Assembly (NCBI GenBank): GCA_903875215.1
Contig: CAIQVH010000018.1
Location: forward strand, 87,940-151,939
Direction: 5' to 3'
DNA from: an uncultured Anaerolineae bacterium
GTDB lineage: Bacteria > Chloroflexota > Anaerolineae > Anaerolineales > Villigracilaceae
DNA length: 64,000 nt
Part shown: in pieces, positions 17,492 through 26,523 of the stretch
Layout of the letters: every line of letters starts with the position of its first letter
How positions within the stretch are numbered: the stretch's first letter is position 1
Notes under the pieces: generated by a model
What the model was told of the DNA's origin: nothing
The model's database searches: none
What the model saw: only the letters and a program-made list of their open reading frames with translations
Made by a program: the position numbers and the translations under genes

Positions 17492-18406
17492 ATGCCCACC
17501 TTGAAAGGCGACCCACTCCCCTGGCTTCTGGAAGAAGAAAACCCTTCCATCCGTTACTGGGCACTGCTAGACCTGCTCGACCGCCCGGCCACCGACCCCG
17601 ACGTGCAAGCCGCGCGAGCCGCCATCCCGCGCCAACCACTGGTGATTGAGCTGTTTGCCCGGCAGCATGCCGCAGGCCATTGGGGCGTGGACGAAACCAG
17701 ACCCTACACCGCCCAAGGTGCCCTGGCCGCGCTGAGTCTGCTCGCCATGCTGGGCGTCCCCCCCGATTCACGCACCCGCGCCGGCTGCGAATCCTTCCTG
17801 AATTTTTGCCAGCACACCAGCGGCGGCTTCTCGATGACCCAAAAACTGCGCAGCGGGATCTTCCCCTGCACCACAGGCGAACATCTGCCCTTCCTGGTTT
17901 ACTTTGGGCTGGCAAATGACCCACGGGTGCAAGCCGCCTTTGACTTCCTGATTGAAGACCTATCCACCCCCAACCCGCTGGAGTGCGGGCGCTACCAGCA
18001 CCAGGCCTGCCTGTGGGGCGCAATTTCGGCGCTGAATGGGTTGGCAACACTGCCCGCCGGTTTGCGCACGGCGCAAACGCAACAGGGGGCGGCGCTCCTG
18101 GCTGAATTACTGCTGGCAACAGACTACGATTTTACTGGCGAACACAAACGCTGGCTCAGCTTCAGCGTCCCCCACGGCTGGAATCTTCTCAGCGCTCTGC
18201 GGGCGCTGTCTGCGCACGGCTATGCCGGTGACCCGCGCTTTCTCCGCCTGCTGGAGCGCTTTTTGGAATGTCAGGACGGGCAGGGGCGTTGGCATTGCGG
18301 TGGTGTCTCGCAGACCTGGCCGCTCGAGAAGCGCAACGCGCCAAGCAAATGGGTGACGCTTGATGCGCTGAGGCTGCTCAAAAACAGCCAATCCTTCCCA
18401 AAGTGA
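17492..18406 (+). CDS. Alpha/alpha-toroid (prenyltransferase/squalene-cyclase-like repeat) protein
   Basis: The 304-residue protein is helical, with repeats such as PSIRYWALLDLLDRP, HWGVDETRPYTAQGALAALSLL and SFSVPHGWNLLSALRALSAHG. These resemble the alpha/alpha barrel of terpene cyclases and prenyltransferase repeat proteins, without the catalytic DxDD or QW signature I would expect of a cyclase. The start is ATG 17492 with GAGGAA upstream; the frame runs back to 17420. Function unknown; a glycan- or lipid-processing role is possible. A shared bidirectional terminator follows. Confidence 0.55.
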   Translation: MPTLKGDPLPWLLEEENPSIRYWALLDLLDRPATDPDVQAARAAIPRQPLVIELFARQHAAGHWGVDETRPYTAQGALAALSLLAMLGVPPDSRTRAGCESFLNFCQHTSGGFSMTQKLRSGIFPCTTGEHLPFLVYFGLANDPRVQAAFDFLIEDLSTPNPLECGRYQHQACLWGAISALNGLATLPAGLRTAQTQQGAALLAELLLATDYDFTGEHKRWLSFSVPHGWNLLSALRALSAHGYAGDPRFLRLLERFLECQDGQGRWHCGGVSQTWPLEKRNAPSKWVTLDALRLLKNSQSFPK

Positions 18407-18420
18407 ACTTCTGAATCAGC

Positions 18421-18457
18421 AAGACAGGACGCCCAATCACCTGGCGTCCTGTCTTTT
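18421..18457. terminator. Bidirectional terminator
   Basis: AAGACAGGACGCC (18421-18433) pairs with 18443-18455 over a 9-nt loop. A T-run follows on the plus strand, and the leading AA gives a short one on the minus strand. It separates the toroid gene from the convergent PBP-like gene. Confidence 0.85.
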
Positions 18458-18473
18458 GCATATGTCGCGGGCT

Positions 18474-21263
18474 TTACTTGACCGTAAACCAGACTTCAAG
18501 CGTATTCTGGTTTCCCAGCCGGTCGCGGGCCAGGAGGCGCAGATGATGCCTTCCCGCGCTGGCCGGCCAGGAAACGGTAAATGGCTCGGCAGTGAAAGAT
18601 CGCAGCAGGTTGTCATCCAGGTAAACATCCACCTTTTGGAGCGAGAAATTATCCTGAACATGCGGCTGGATGATCAGGCGGGGATTTTCGGCTAATGAGA
18701 TTTCCGCGCCATCAGCGGGGAAATCAAGCTGGAGGTTCGGTGGCTGGTTGTCGACCAGAACCTGTGTGCTGAAAGTTTCCACACGCTGGCTGGCATGCAC
18801 CAGGAGCAATTGCAAGACATACAGGCCATTCAGGCTGCTGGTATCCCAGGCAGCCAGCGTCCCGCCGGTGACCGGAGCGTGATTTTCGGCGATCATCACC
18901 CAGTTGGCCGGGTTGAGGCCCTGCCCGTATTGCAGACGATAATACGAGAAATCATCTGCGCTGACACTGCCGGTAACGGTGACCTGGCCCTTGAGTTCAG
19001 AAAAAATAGCGGGGGAGGTAATGGCAAAGTTGGGATTGATGGCCGGGGCGCGCAGGGTGTCGTAGGTGTCGGGCGGCGATTCCAGGCCCTGCTCAGCCGC
19101 CCAGGCAGCGGCTTCGGGTGGAACCTGCAAATACACGCGAGTCTCGATCAGTTGTGGGGGAGTGTAAACGGTGGCAAGGTAACCAGTTTCGCGGTTAATG
19201 GCATATGAGCGGTACAGCGTATCGGCCTGGACAGGCTGGTAACCGTCAATAAACGTCTCGTTTACCAGGTTGGGACAGGTGGAGGTTGGCAGCAAGCCGG
19301 ACGGGTCGCAGACGGTCAGACGCAGGATACCGGGGGGCGTTTGCCAGCTTTCGGGCGGCACTGCGCGGCTGGCGGCCTGCATCACGGCTGACCATAAGCC
19401 GGCGGCAGGCCGCGCAGATAATTGCGGGCCGCCCAGCCAGACGACGGCCACACGCTGGGGCGTGTACCCGGCCACCCAGGCTTCTAAGCCAGCCGGGCTG
19501 GATGCGGGCTTGACGGCGGCCGGCCGGCCAATTTCATACAGGCCGGCAGCCCCGGAACGAATGGCCGCATCGGAGAGCACATCGCTGACGAGGTAGGCAA
19601 GCGGCGGGCTGACAACCTGTTCGGCGGCGGGAACGCTCCAATCGGCATATTCGCGCCCATCGGTGCCGCGCAGGGCCAGCAGGGCTGAATAAGTCAGCGC
19701 GCCGCCAGTGGTACTGGATCCAACCAGGGCGCCTTCTGCGGCGAAAATTCCGTAGGCGCGGGCCAGGTCCAGGACGGTGTAGCGATGCTCAGTGGCGAGT
19801 AAATCGGCCAGGTTGGCGGCGGGCAGGTCGAAGCCGAAAGGCCGCAGGGTCTGCTGTACCAGGCTGGCACCCAGGTCATCAAAAAGCTGGGCGGCGGGAA
19901 CCGGGTAGTCGTTGGCAAGTGCAACGCGCAGTCGCAGCGGGCCATGAAAAACGCCGTCGAGGTTGGCCAGAGTGGAGTTTTGGCGAGGGATGTCCCAGAC
20001 GAGGGTGGCCGGAGACAGGCCGCGGGTGAATCCGGCCAGGTAGACAAAGGGGCTAAGGAGCGTGCCGGGGCGGTGAGGGGCCAGGTAGCCGGCTTCCAGG
20101 CCGTTTTTGGTTTCTCCAACCAAAGCCAGGATCTGCCCGGTGCGCGGATTGATAACGACGGCGCTGGCGGAGGCTTCGGGAGCGGCGGAGCCGGGCGGCA
20201 GTGGGGCCAGGGCGGCAGAGCCTTCACACGGGTCGGAGCTCGTCTCTGCCAGGCGGGCAAGCTGGGTGCGCATGGCACAGGCGACGCGAGCCTGCATCTC
20301 CAGGTCGAGGCTGGTGATCAGGTCCATGCCACCGCGCTCGACGCGGGCGCGGTTGAAGCGGGTTTCGAGCTGGGCCAGCACAAGGGGGGTGAAGGCCGGG
20401 GCCAGGCTGGCGGGCGTCGAATCGGGTTGAAAGATGAGCGGGGTAAAGCGCGCCAGGTTGACTTCCTGCGCGCTGACCAGGCCGGAGGTTTCGAGCAGGT
20501 CGAGCGCTTGTTGCTGGCGCTGGGTGGCGGCCTGCGGAGCATCGAGCGGATTGATGGCGGGGGACTGGTTGACGGCAGCCAGCAGGGCAACTTCGGCCAG
20601 GTTAAGCCGGGCGGCAGGTTTGCCGAAATAGAGCTGGGCGGCATCTTCGATGCCGTAGGCGTAGCGACCATACCAGGCTGTGTTGAGATACCACTCGAGG
20701 ACTTGTTCGCGGCCATAGCGGCTGACAAGCTGGGCGGCGAGGATGCGCTCACGCAAAGCGCGGCGCAGGCCGGGCGGTTCATCCCAAAGCACCAGGTCGG
20801 CGATCAGGGCCTGGGCCAGGGTGGGGTGATCATCGGGATTGGTCAGGCCGGCCAGGGTGTAGCCGGGATGTTTCCAGAATCCGGGGTCGATCAGCGCTAT
20901 GGTGGCGGCTTGCAGGCTGGCAGGGAGATGTTCCGGGGCGCCCGGCTGCACGCTTACGTAATGGCGCCGCGCATCACGAGTGCCCAACACGGCAATCAGC
21001 TGGGTGCCGGTGCGATCATAGAGACGGGTGGGCTGCAGCAGGGGGCCGTTTTCCGGGTCCAGCAGGGTGGGGATCAGTTCAATGGATGGCAGCCCGGCCG
21101 TCAGGGAGGCGTAGAATAATGTCCCGCCGAGGATGAGGCAGGCCGCCAGGATGGATAAGATCAAACCGAATCCAACCAGGCTGCCGGTGGTGCGGACACT
21201 TTGGCTCTGGCGCTCGAGCATGCGGCGGGCGCGGCGGCGGCGTAAGAGAGGAATTGCCGACAT
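18474..21263 (-). CDS. Class A penicillin-binding-protein-like protein with degenerate active sites in both domains
   Basis: The 929-residue protein has the layout of a PBP1A/1C: a membrane helix (about 30-50), a GT51-like domain (about 85-235), a transpeptidase-like domain (about 300-640) and C-terminal Ig-like domains (about 720-929). GT51 family features such as EQVLEWYLNTAWYGRYAYGIEDAA and YFGK remain. The catalytic EDxxFxxHxG motif, however, reads I125-D-P-G-F-W-K-H, and GGST is absent. In the transpeptidase domain the SxxK box is T401-L-L-S404, SxN is D-Y-P, and KTGT is K585-P-A-S. The first catalytic Glu and the acylated Ser/Lys pair are therefore missing. I infer a structural or regulatory pseudoenzyme; sequence error is unlikely because the frame is intact throughout. 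Confidence 0.85.
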   Translation of the reverse strand: MSAIPLLRRRRARRMLERQSQSVRTTGSLVGFGLILSILAACLILGGTLFYASLTAGLPSIELIPTLLDPENGPLLQPTRLYDRTGTQLIAVLGTRDARRHYVSVQPGAPEHLPASLQAATIALIDPGFWKHPGYTLAGLTNPDDHPTLAQALIADLVLWDEPPGLRRALRERILAAQLVSRYGREQVLEWYLNTAWYGRYAYGIEDAAQLYFGKPAARLNLAEVALLAAVNQSPAINPLDAPQAATQRQQQALDLLETSGLVSAQEVNLARFTPLIFQPDSTPASLAPAFTPLVLAQLETRFNRARVERGGMDLITSLDLEMQARVACAMRTQLARLAETSSDPCEGSAALAPLPPGSAAPEASASAVVINPRTGQILALVGETKNGLEAGYLAPHRPGTLLSPFVYLAGFTRGLSPATLVWDIPRQNSTLANLDGVFHGPLRLRVALANDYPVPAAQLFDDLGASLVQQTLRPFGFDLPAANLADLLATEHRYTVLDLARAYGIFAAEGALVGSSTTGGALTYSALLALRGTDGREYADWSVPAAEQVVSPPLAYLVSDVLSDAAIRSGAAGLYEIGRPAAVKPASSPAGLEAWVAGYTPQRVAVVWLGGPQLSARPAAGLWSAVMQAASRAVPPESWQTPPGILRLTVCDPSGLLPTSTCPNLVNETFIDGYQPVQADTLYRSYAINRETGYLATVYTPPQLIETRVYLQVPPEAAAWAAEQGLESPPDTYDTLRAPAINPNFAITSPAIFSELKGQVTVTGSVSADDFSYYRLQYGQGLNPANWVMIAENHAPVTGGTLAAWDTSSLNGLYVLQLLLVHASQRVETFSTQVLVDNQPPNLQLDFPADGAEISLAENPRLIIQPHVQDNFSLQKVDVYLDDNLLRSFTAEPFTVSWPASAGRHHLRLLARDRLGNQNTLEVWFTVK

Positions 21264-21323
21264 GCGGATGATTGTAAAGGATTCGCAGGAAAGTTGAAAG
21301 GGCTGGAGGGCGCGGCGGGTGGA

Positions 21324-22916
21324 TCAGGGTTGAACAGCGCGGAAGCCGGAACGCAGGGTCGGGCCGCGCAGTTCGACCCAGTAACGCGCTGAAGGCGTGC
21401 AGGGCAGGTCAGCGTAGGAGCAGAAGCCAAAGTCGCGGGCACACCAGGCCTGACCATTGGCCAGGCCGCAGGCCTCCACCGGAGCGCGGTCGTAGCCGGC
21501 CGGCAGCAACAGGCGCGCAGTGAACGTCTGCGGCTCAAAGGCCAAGACCAGTGTGAGGCCCAGGTAAGCCAACAGCAGCCCGGAGGCCAGCGCTGCGCTG
21601 CGGGTCGGCAAAAGCGGCCAACGGCGGAGCAGCGGCGGGAACCAGGGCGCCAGCGCCGTCAGCAGAGTGGCAAGCAGGAAACCGTAGCCAAAGCGGTAGT
21701 CGGGCGCGCTGAACAGCCAGAACAACACCCCGGTATACAGGGCGGCCCAGCCAGCCCACAAGCGCGGACGTTTGAAGCGTGCCAGCAGCGCAGAAAGCGG
21801 CGTGAGAAGGGCGGCGATAAAGATGATGCGGCGATTGAGAGTCTGCCTCAGCCACCAGAGCGGGAACCACTCTGCAAAATGAGCCGGCAGCTCACCGGGG
21901 CCGCCCAGCCGGCCAAAGCGCAGCACATCCAGCCGATCATCTTCCACGCGCTGGAAAGGGATTTTCCAGTCGAAAGAGAACCAATCCAACGCGGGGAAGG
22001 GATAAAGCAGATAGCCGCTTAAAATCACATTCCGCGCCAGGAAAGGCAGCAGCACCAGGCCAGCACAGGCCGCCACCTGCCAGAGCTGGCGGCGTGCTGC
22101 CCCCCACAGGGCTGGCAGGCAGAGTAACAGCAGGGGCAAAGCCGAGAGTTTGACCGTCACGGCAAAACTGGCCAGCAGGGTGATGAGCAGCAGCTGTCCG
22201 GGCTGATCTGTTTCAGCGCTTTCAACAGACAGCAGCGTCACCACCCAGATCAGAAGGCTGACGGGTAGATCAGTGCCAGGCGAAGACAATTCGCCACCCA
22301 GGACATAAAACCCGAGCGGCAGAAATCCCAGCCGGAGCAGGGAGGCTGCCGAGACGCGCCCGGTCTGCAGATCGCGCAGCCCTGGCCAGAAGAGCGCAAA
22401 AGCGGACAGAAATAGCACGCTGGCGCTTAAATGCAGGGAGCCCAACCCGAGAAAAGCAAAGCTGAACAGGGCATTCGTCACCAGCCAGGCGGAATTAAAA
22501 GCCAGCCGCCCATGCAAGTTACCCAGACCTGGCACCGCCGGGTACGTCTCGAGCCAGCGAATGGCCTGGGCATGATAGAGGCTGGTATCGGGGTTGGACG
22601 GGCGGGAAGTGGCGCTGACCAGAACCAGCACTGCGGCAGTCAACAGAACGAGCAGAGGCAGCCAGCCTGGCACAGACAGGTTGAATTCAGGCCGGGGCAG
22701 GCGGTGCGTGGCAAGCAGAAAAATAGCCCCAGCCAGCAGGATCAGGTGAATCAGCCAGCCGAGCGGGAAAAAGAGCGAAAAGAATTCGGCAAACACGGTC
22801 AACACCGCCATGCCGGCGATGACCGTCAGCGCGGGAGGCTGGTTTTTGAAGAACCACGCGCCATAGATCCAGCAGAGAAACAGGGTATACGCCCAGACGA
22901 GCAGGGTCAGGAGCAT
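21324..22916 (-). CDS. Polytopic membrane protein, glycosyltransferase-like (LIC_10190-type)
   Basis: About 530 residues with around eleven membrane helices and a C-terminal soluble tail containing several cysteines (EACGLANGQAWCARDFGFCSYADLPC). The loop NPDTSLYHAQAIRWLETYP followed by VPGLGNLHGRLAFNSAW resembles the first extracytoplasmic loop of LIC_10190-type and ArnT/PMT-like lipid-linked glycosyltransferases, with an acidic residue near the start. ATG 22916 lies 1 nt after the upstream gene's stop codon, so they are co-translated; the longer frame to 22997 lies inside that gene. Its place beside the PBP-like gene suggests an envelope role (inference). Confidence 0.6.
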   Translation of the reverse strand: MLLTLLVWAYTLFLCWIYGAWFFKNQPPALTVIAGMAVLTVFAEFFSLFFPLGWLIHLILLAGAIFLLATHRLPRPEFNLSVPGWLPLLVLLTAAVLVLVSATSRPSNPDTSLYHAQAIRWLETYPAVPGLGNLHGRLAFNSAWLVTNALFSFAFLGLGSLHLSASVLFLSAFALFWPGLRDLQTGRVSAASLLRLGFLPLGFYVLGGELSSPGTDLPVSLLIWVVTLLSVESAETDQPGQLLLITLLASFAVTVKLSALPLLLLCLPALWGAARRQLWQVAACAGLVLLPFLARNVILSGYLLYPFPALDWFSFDWKIPFQRVEDDRLDVLRFGRLGGPGELPAHFAEWFPLWWLRQTLNRRIIFIAALLTPLSALLARFKRPRLWAGWAALYTGVLFWLFSAPDYRFGYGFLLATLLTALAPWFPPLLRRWPLLPTRSAALASGLLLAYLGLTLVLAFEPQTFTARLLLPAGYDRAPVEACGLANGQAWCARDFGFCSYADLPCTPSARYWVELRGPTLRSGFRAVQP

Positions 22917-22917
22917 G

Positions 22918-24183
22918 TCAGGATCCGATGAATTCGTTGATCCAGCCGAGCAGCCCGCGCGGAGGAATTTCGCAGTGCAGGCTGCCCTGCCGGCCATTGA
23001 TGATGACCGGGTATTCCTGCCCGTCGTAGGGAAAGTTCGTCAGCCAGAGCGGGACCAGGATCAGTTGGAAGGTTTGGATCGCCAGGCCGGCGGTGCTGTA
23101 TCCCAGGTCACTGACCGGGCCAATCTCGGTGCGCAGCAGGCTGCGTAAGCGCTGGGCAGCCTGTTCGCGGGCCTCCAGCGAGGCGTCGGCCAGGGCCAGG
23201 GTGGGAAGTTCGGCGGGCCAGCCGGCCAGGTAACGGGGGTCGTAGGCCGGGGCGTTGGCGGTGTCAAAACCGCTCATTATTTTCGGCAGTAAATCTGCCA
23301 GTTTGGGCGCACCGGGGACGCAAATCTCGTTGAAGCTGACCAGTTTTTCGCCGTTAACCGGTACGCGTTGCCTGTCGCGCTGCAGCGTGCCACGCCAGGG
23401 GATGTTTCCGAGCAGGTCAAAGCTCCAAACCGGCGCGTATACGCCGCGCGGAGCCTGGACTTTGCCCTGCGGGGTGAGTTCGCGCTGCTGCGCCCACGCG
23501 ACGAGCCGCTGGGCGGCCTGGCGCTGGTCAAGTGTCATGGGAATGATGGCGTCTGGTGCGATCAGGTCGTGGGTGCCGTGAACGACATGATTCGAGCCAC
23601 AGTAGGGGCAGGCTGAGGCCATCTGCTCGGGCGGCAGGACAAATTGCGCGCCGCAGCCCTGGCAGGAGACGGTTTTAACCGTCTGCGGGGGGCGATGTCC
23701 GCGCCGGGTAGCCATGCTCAGAATAAAATCCTGCTCCTGTTGCGGGGCAGCCGCGGCAAGAGTCTGGTTGCGGGAACAAAAGTCGCAGACCAGGGAGCGG
23801 CCATCAGGCGCAAAAGCCATCCGCCCGCCGCATGTGGGGCAGGTGAAGCGGTCGGTAGTTGCCGCCTGGGTCTGGGCGGCTGGCCCTGGGAGCGCATCCG
23901 GGTTGATGAGTTCCCCCGGCTGCAGGCGGCCATCCAGCAAGGCCAGCGCCCGGCGCGCTTCGGGGTGGGTCGGCTCATTGGCCAGAGTTTCTTCCAGGTA
24001 TTTTCGCTTTTCAGCCGGGTCGCGGATGACCACGCTCATCCAGTAATTGGACTGGACGCGCGTTTCATGATCATCGGCCAGCTCAATGGCGCGCTCGAGA
24101 TAGCGCTGCGCCAGGTCATATTCACCCACTCTGGCGTGGAGAATAGCCTGGCGCAGAAGGTTATTATCGTAATCGGAAGGCAT
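22918..24183 (-). CDS. TPR plus multiple zinc-ribbon protein
   Basis: The 421-residue product begins with a TPR-like helical pair (NNLLRQAILHARVGEYDLAQ; YLERAIELADDHETRV). It then has two zinc-ribbon units: CPTCGGRMAF...CDFCSRN and CQGCGAQFVL...CPYCGSNH. The C-terminal half (from about 215) contains GVYAPVWSFDLLG and other segments shared with zinc-ribbon proteins of actinobacteria and Chloroflexota; the function is unknown. It overlaps no gene but is 1 nt from the following membrane protein and 15 nt after folP. Confidence 0.6.
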   Translation of the reverse strand: MPSDYDNNLLRQAILHARVGEYDLAQRYLERAIELADDHETRVQSNYWMSVVIRDPAEKRKYLEETLANEPTHPEARRALALLDGRLQPGELINPDALPGPAAQTQAATTDRFTCPTCGGRMAFAPDGRSLVCDFCSRNQTLAAAAPQQEQDFILSMATRRGHRPPQTVKTVSCQGCGAQFVLPPEQMASACPYCGSNHVVHGTHDLIAPDAIIPMTLDQRQAAQRLVAWAQQRELTPQGKVQAPRGVYAPVWSFDLLGNIPWRGTLQRDRQRVPVNGEKLVSFNEICVPGAPKLADLLPKIMSGFDTANAPAYDPRYLAGWPAELPTLALADASLEAREQAAQRLRSLLRTEIGPVSDLGYSTAGLAIQTFQLILVPLWLTNFPYDGQEYPVIINGRQGSLHCEIPPRGLLGWINEFIGS

Positions 24184-24198
24184 GCGCGGGAACCAGCT

Positions 24199-25083
24199 TC
24201 ACGCCCGCGCCTGGCGGACAATGGCATCCGTCATTTTGGCCACGCGCGCCATCACTTCAACATCGTGGACGCGGACAATATCTGCGCCGCGCACAATCCC
24301 CACTGCAACGGCGGCGGCAGTCCCTTCCACGCGTTCAGCGGGAGGCAGGTTGAGGGTATACCCGATAAAGGATTTGCGCGAGGGGCCGAGCAGAACAGGA
24401 AACCCCAGGGCGCGGATCTCGTCCAGGCGATTGAGCAGCTCCAGGTTTTGCTCCACGGTTTTGCCGAATCCGATGCCGGGGTCGAGCAGAATCTTCCCAT
24501 CCGGGATGCCAGCGGCACGTGCCAGGGACACCGACTCGAGCAGTTCGCGCCTGGTGTCTGCCAGCAGATCGACATATTCCATGCCGATATAACGCCCGCC
24601 GAGATTGGCCTGCACCTGGGCGTTGGACGGTTGGCTGCGATTGTGCATCAGGATAACCGGCACCCCGGCCCGGGCCACCGTGCCGGCCAGCTGTGGGTCG
24701 GCACGCAAGCCCCAGACATCGTTCACCAGTTGCGCGCCTGCGGCGATGGCCGCCTCGGCGACGACCGCCTTGTAGGTGTCGATGGAAATCACCACGCCGG
24801 GGAATTCTTTCACCAACGCCGCGATGACCGACACCACCCGTTCCAGTTCCATTGCGGCGCTGACGGTCTGCGAGCCGGGGCGGGTGGATTCGCCGCCCAC
24901 ATCCAGCAGGTCGGCGCCTGCAGCCAGGAAACGGCGGGCCTGTTCCAGGGCGGCATCCTGCGCCTGGTGTGGGGCCAGCAATCCATCCCCAGAGAAGGAA
25001 TCGGGGGTCAGGTTGAGGATCCCCATCACATACGTGCGCACACCCCACTCGAAGGTTTTTCCACCCACCTGCAAAGCCATCAT
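24199..25083 (-). CDS. folP: Dihydropteroate synthase
   Basis: FolP condenses 6-hydroxymethyl-7,8-dihydropterin pyrophosphate with p-aminobenzoate in folate synthesis. The 294-residue protein has the N-terminal motif VMGILNLTPDSFSGDG, the second motif DLLDVGGESTRPGS, and the later IDTYKA, NDVWGL, DPGIGFGKT and GPSRKSFIG segments of the family. The ATG at 25083 overlaps the stop of the upstream SpoIIAA-like gene (ATGA), so translation is coupled. folK lies one gene upstream. Confidence 0.95.
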   Translation of the reverse strand: MMALQVGGKTFEWGVRTYVMGILNLTPDSFSGDGLLAPHQAQDAALEQARRFLAAGADLLDVGGESTRPGSQTVSAAMELERVVSVIAALVKEFPGVVISIDTYKAVVAEAAIAAGAQLVNDVWGLRADPQLAGTVARAGVPVILMHNRSQPSNAQVQANLGGRYIGMEYVDLLADTRRELLESVSLARAAGIPDGKILLDPGIGFGKTVEQNLELLNRLDEIRALGFPVLLGPSRKSFIGYTLNLPPAERVEGTAAAVAVGIVRGADIVRVHDVEVMARVAKMTDAIVRQARA

Positions 25084-25499
25084 ACCATTTGTTCCAACGG
25101 CTTCATCAGCCAGGCTTCGGCTTCGGCCATGCTGGTAAAAATGCGAATGGCCGCGCCGCTGCCAACCGCGCCGGCGGCAATTTTCATGATGGCCGTGCGC
25201 ACGTCTTCGGTGGGCACCAGCACCGCCACGCGCAGGTTGCGGGTAACGGGGTCATTGTTGACTTCCATGGCCATTTTGATGGCTTTTTCGGGGATGACCT
25301 GCACGTCGCGCAAGTCATACAGGTTGCGGGTCAGCCGGTCAGAGCCGAGCAAATGCTCGAGGGCAAAATCACGCCAATCGGCAAGGGTGGCTTCCGAGAG
25401 ATCTGTAAAGGTCAGGTTCATGCCCCCGTCAGCGCGGCGCGCCACCGAGTAGCCGATTCCGGGCTTCTGGGCCCAATTAAGGGGTTTGAGTTCCGTCAT
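25080..25499 (-). CDS. SpoIIAA-like (STAS-type) domain protein
   Basis: The 139-residue protein has the pattern of the SpoIIAA-like family: GGMNLTFTDLSEATLADW, then RNLYDLRDVQVIPEKAIKMA, and a C-terminal IRIFTSMAEAEAWL. Members are single alpha/beta domains of uncertain function. ATG 25499 is chosen because AAAGGAG lies about 9 nt upstream. It sits between folK and folP and its stop overlaps the folP start, so it is made with the folate enzymes, though no direct role in that pathway is known. Confidence 0.65.
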   Translation of the reverse strand: MTELKPLNWAQKPGIGYSVARRADGGMNLTFTDLSEATLADWRDFALEHLLGSDRLTRNLYDLRDVQVIPEKAIKMAMEVNNDPVTRNLRVAVLVPTEDVRTAIMKIAAGAVGSGAAIRIFTSMAEAEAWLMKPLEQMV

Positions 25500-25536
25500 G
25501 TGCAACTCTCCTTTGAACAATCGTAGTATAGCGGGT

Positions 25537-26058
25537 TCAGCACCGGGAATCAACCGGATGCGGACTGATTTTAAGCGTTTCTGAAAATTTCCGGATGCCG
25601 CTACGATCGACCCCGGCCAGCAGGGAGGCCACGCTCAAGCCCAGGCGCGGGTGAATCAGGCCGGGGGCCAGGTCGGCCAGTGGTACGAGCACAAAGGCGC
25701 GCTCGTGCAGGCGCGGGTGTGGCAAGGTGAGGGGAGGCGTATCCAGTTGCAGGTTGTCGTAGAAGAGAATGTCCAGATCGATCAAGCGCGGACCGTTGCG
25801 GAAGGTGGGCGTACGGCCCTGGTCGGCTTCGAGTTTTTTCAGGAACGAGAGCAGGCGGGCGGGTGAAAGGCGGGTGGCGGCGCGGACGACCATGTTCAGA
25901 AAAGCCGGCTGGTCGGCAAACCCCCAGGGATCCGTCTCGTAAACGTGTGATTCGGTCACGACATGCACGTTCGGCGCAAAAGCATCCAGCGCAGCGCGCA
26001 GGTTGTAGAGACGGTCACCAAGATTGGTGCCCAGGGCGATATAAAGGGTGTGGGTCAT
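25537..26058 (-). CDS. folK: 2-amino-4-hydroxy-6-hydroxymethyldihydropteridine pyrophosphokinase
   Basis: HPPK makes the pyrophosphorylated pterin that FolP uses. The 173-residue protein has IALGTNLGDRLYNL, the ETDPWGFADQPAFLNMV segment, FRNGPRLIDLDILFYDN with the metal-binding DLD, and LPHPRLHERAFVL. ATG 26058 matches the family start (MTHTLYIALG); the ribosome binding site is weak and the frame continues to 26232 inside cdd. folB is not seen nearby. Confidence 0.94.
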   Translation of the reverse strand: MTHTLYIALGTNLGDRLYNLRAALDAFAPNVHVVTESHVYETDPWGFADQPAFLNMVVRAATRLSPARLLSFLKKLEADQGRTPTFRNGPRLIDLDILFYDNLQLDTPPLTLPHPRLHERAFVLVPLADLAPGLIHPRLGLSVASLLAGVDRSGIRKFSETLKISPHPVDSRC

Positions 26059-26087
26059 GATCAGGAGAGACGGGAAGATTTCCAGGG

Positions 26088-26498
26088 TCAGGGTTGTAAA
26101 TGTTCCGGGGTAAAGGCACCCGGGAGCAGGTCGCGGACGGTGCTGCGCTCCACCAGGCGGCCGTTTGCATCCGCCACCAGCACAATCATCTCCAGACCGA
26201 ATTCGGCCATCACCTGCCGGCAGCCGCCGCACGGGAAACCGCCATTCGAGGTGACAACGGCCAGGGCTTCAAATTCACGCTCGCCTTCAGAAACGGCCTT
26301 GAAGATGGCCACGCGCTCGGCGCAGATGGTGGTCGGGTAGGCGGCGCTCTCGATGTTAACTCCGGTAAAAATGCGGCCTGAGCGGGTGCGCAATGCTGCG
26401 CCAACCAGGTACTTGGAATAGGGCGCATAGGCCTTCAGGCGGGTTTCGGCCGCCAGTTGGATCAGATCGCGGGTCTCCAGGTCTGAAATCACGCTCAT
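26088..26498 (-). CDS. cdd: Cytidine deaminase
   Basis: The enzyme deaminates cytidine and deoxycytidine for pyrimidine salvage. The 136-residue length and motifs are those of the tetrameric form: C59-A-E61-R (zinc ligand and proton shuttle) and P-C90-G-G-C93-R-Q (the other two zinc cysteines), preceded by YSKYLVGAALRTRSG. CAGGAG lies 6-7 nt upstream of the ATG. It lies between glmU and folK in the leftward run. Confidence 0.95.
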   Translation of the reverse strand: MSVISDLETRDLIQLAAETRLKAYAPYSKYLVGAALRTRSGRIFTGVNIESAAYPTTICAERVAIFKAVSEGEREFEALAVVTSNGGFPCGGCRQVMAEFGLEMIVLVADANGRLVERSTVRDLLPGAFTPEHLQP

Positions 26499-26523
26499 GG
26501 CACTCTCCTGTCGTTCCAGCGGG

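Noticed and set aside
17271..18119. An N-terminal extension of the ferritin frame by about 280 codons
   Set aside because: The added sequence is antisense to the toroid protein gene, and a strong ribosome binding site precedes the ferritin ATG at 17270.
23644..25452. A 602-codon open frame on the plus strand
   Set aside because: It is antisense to the TPR/zinc-ribbon, folP and SpoIIAA-like genes, which are clearly real.
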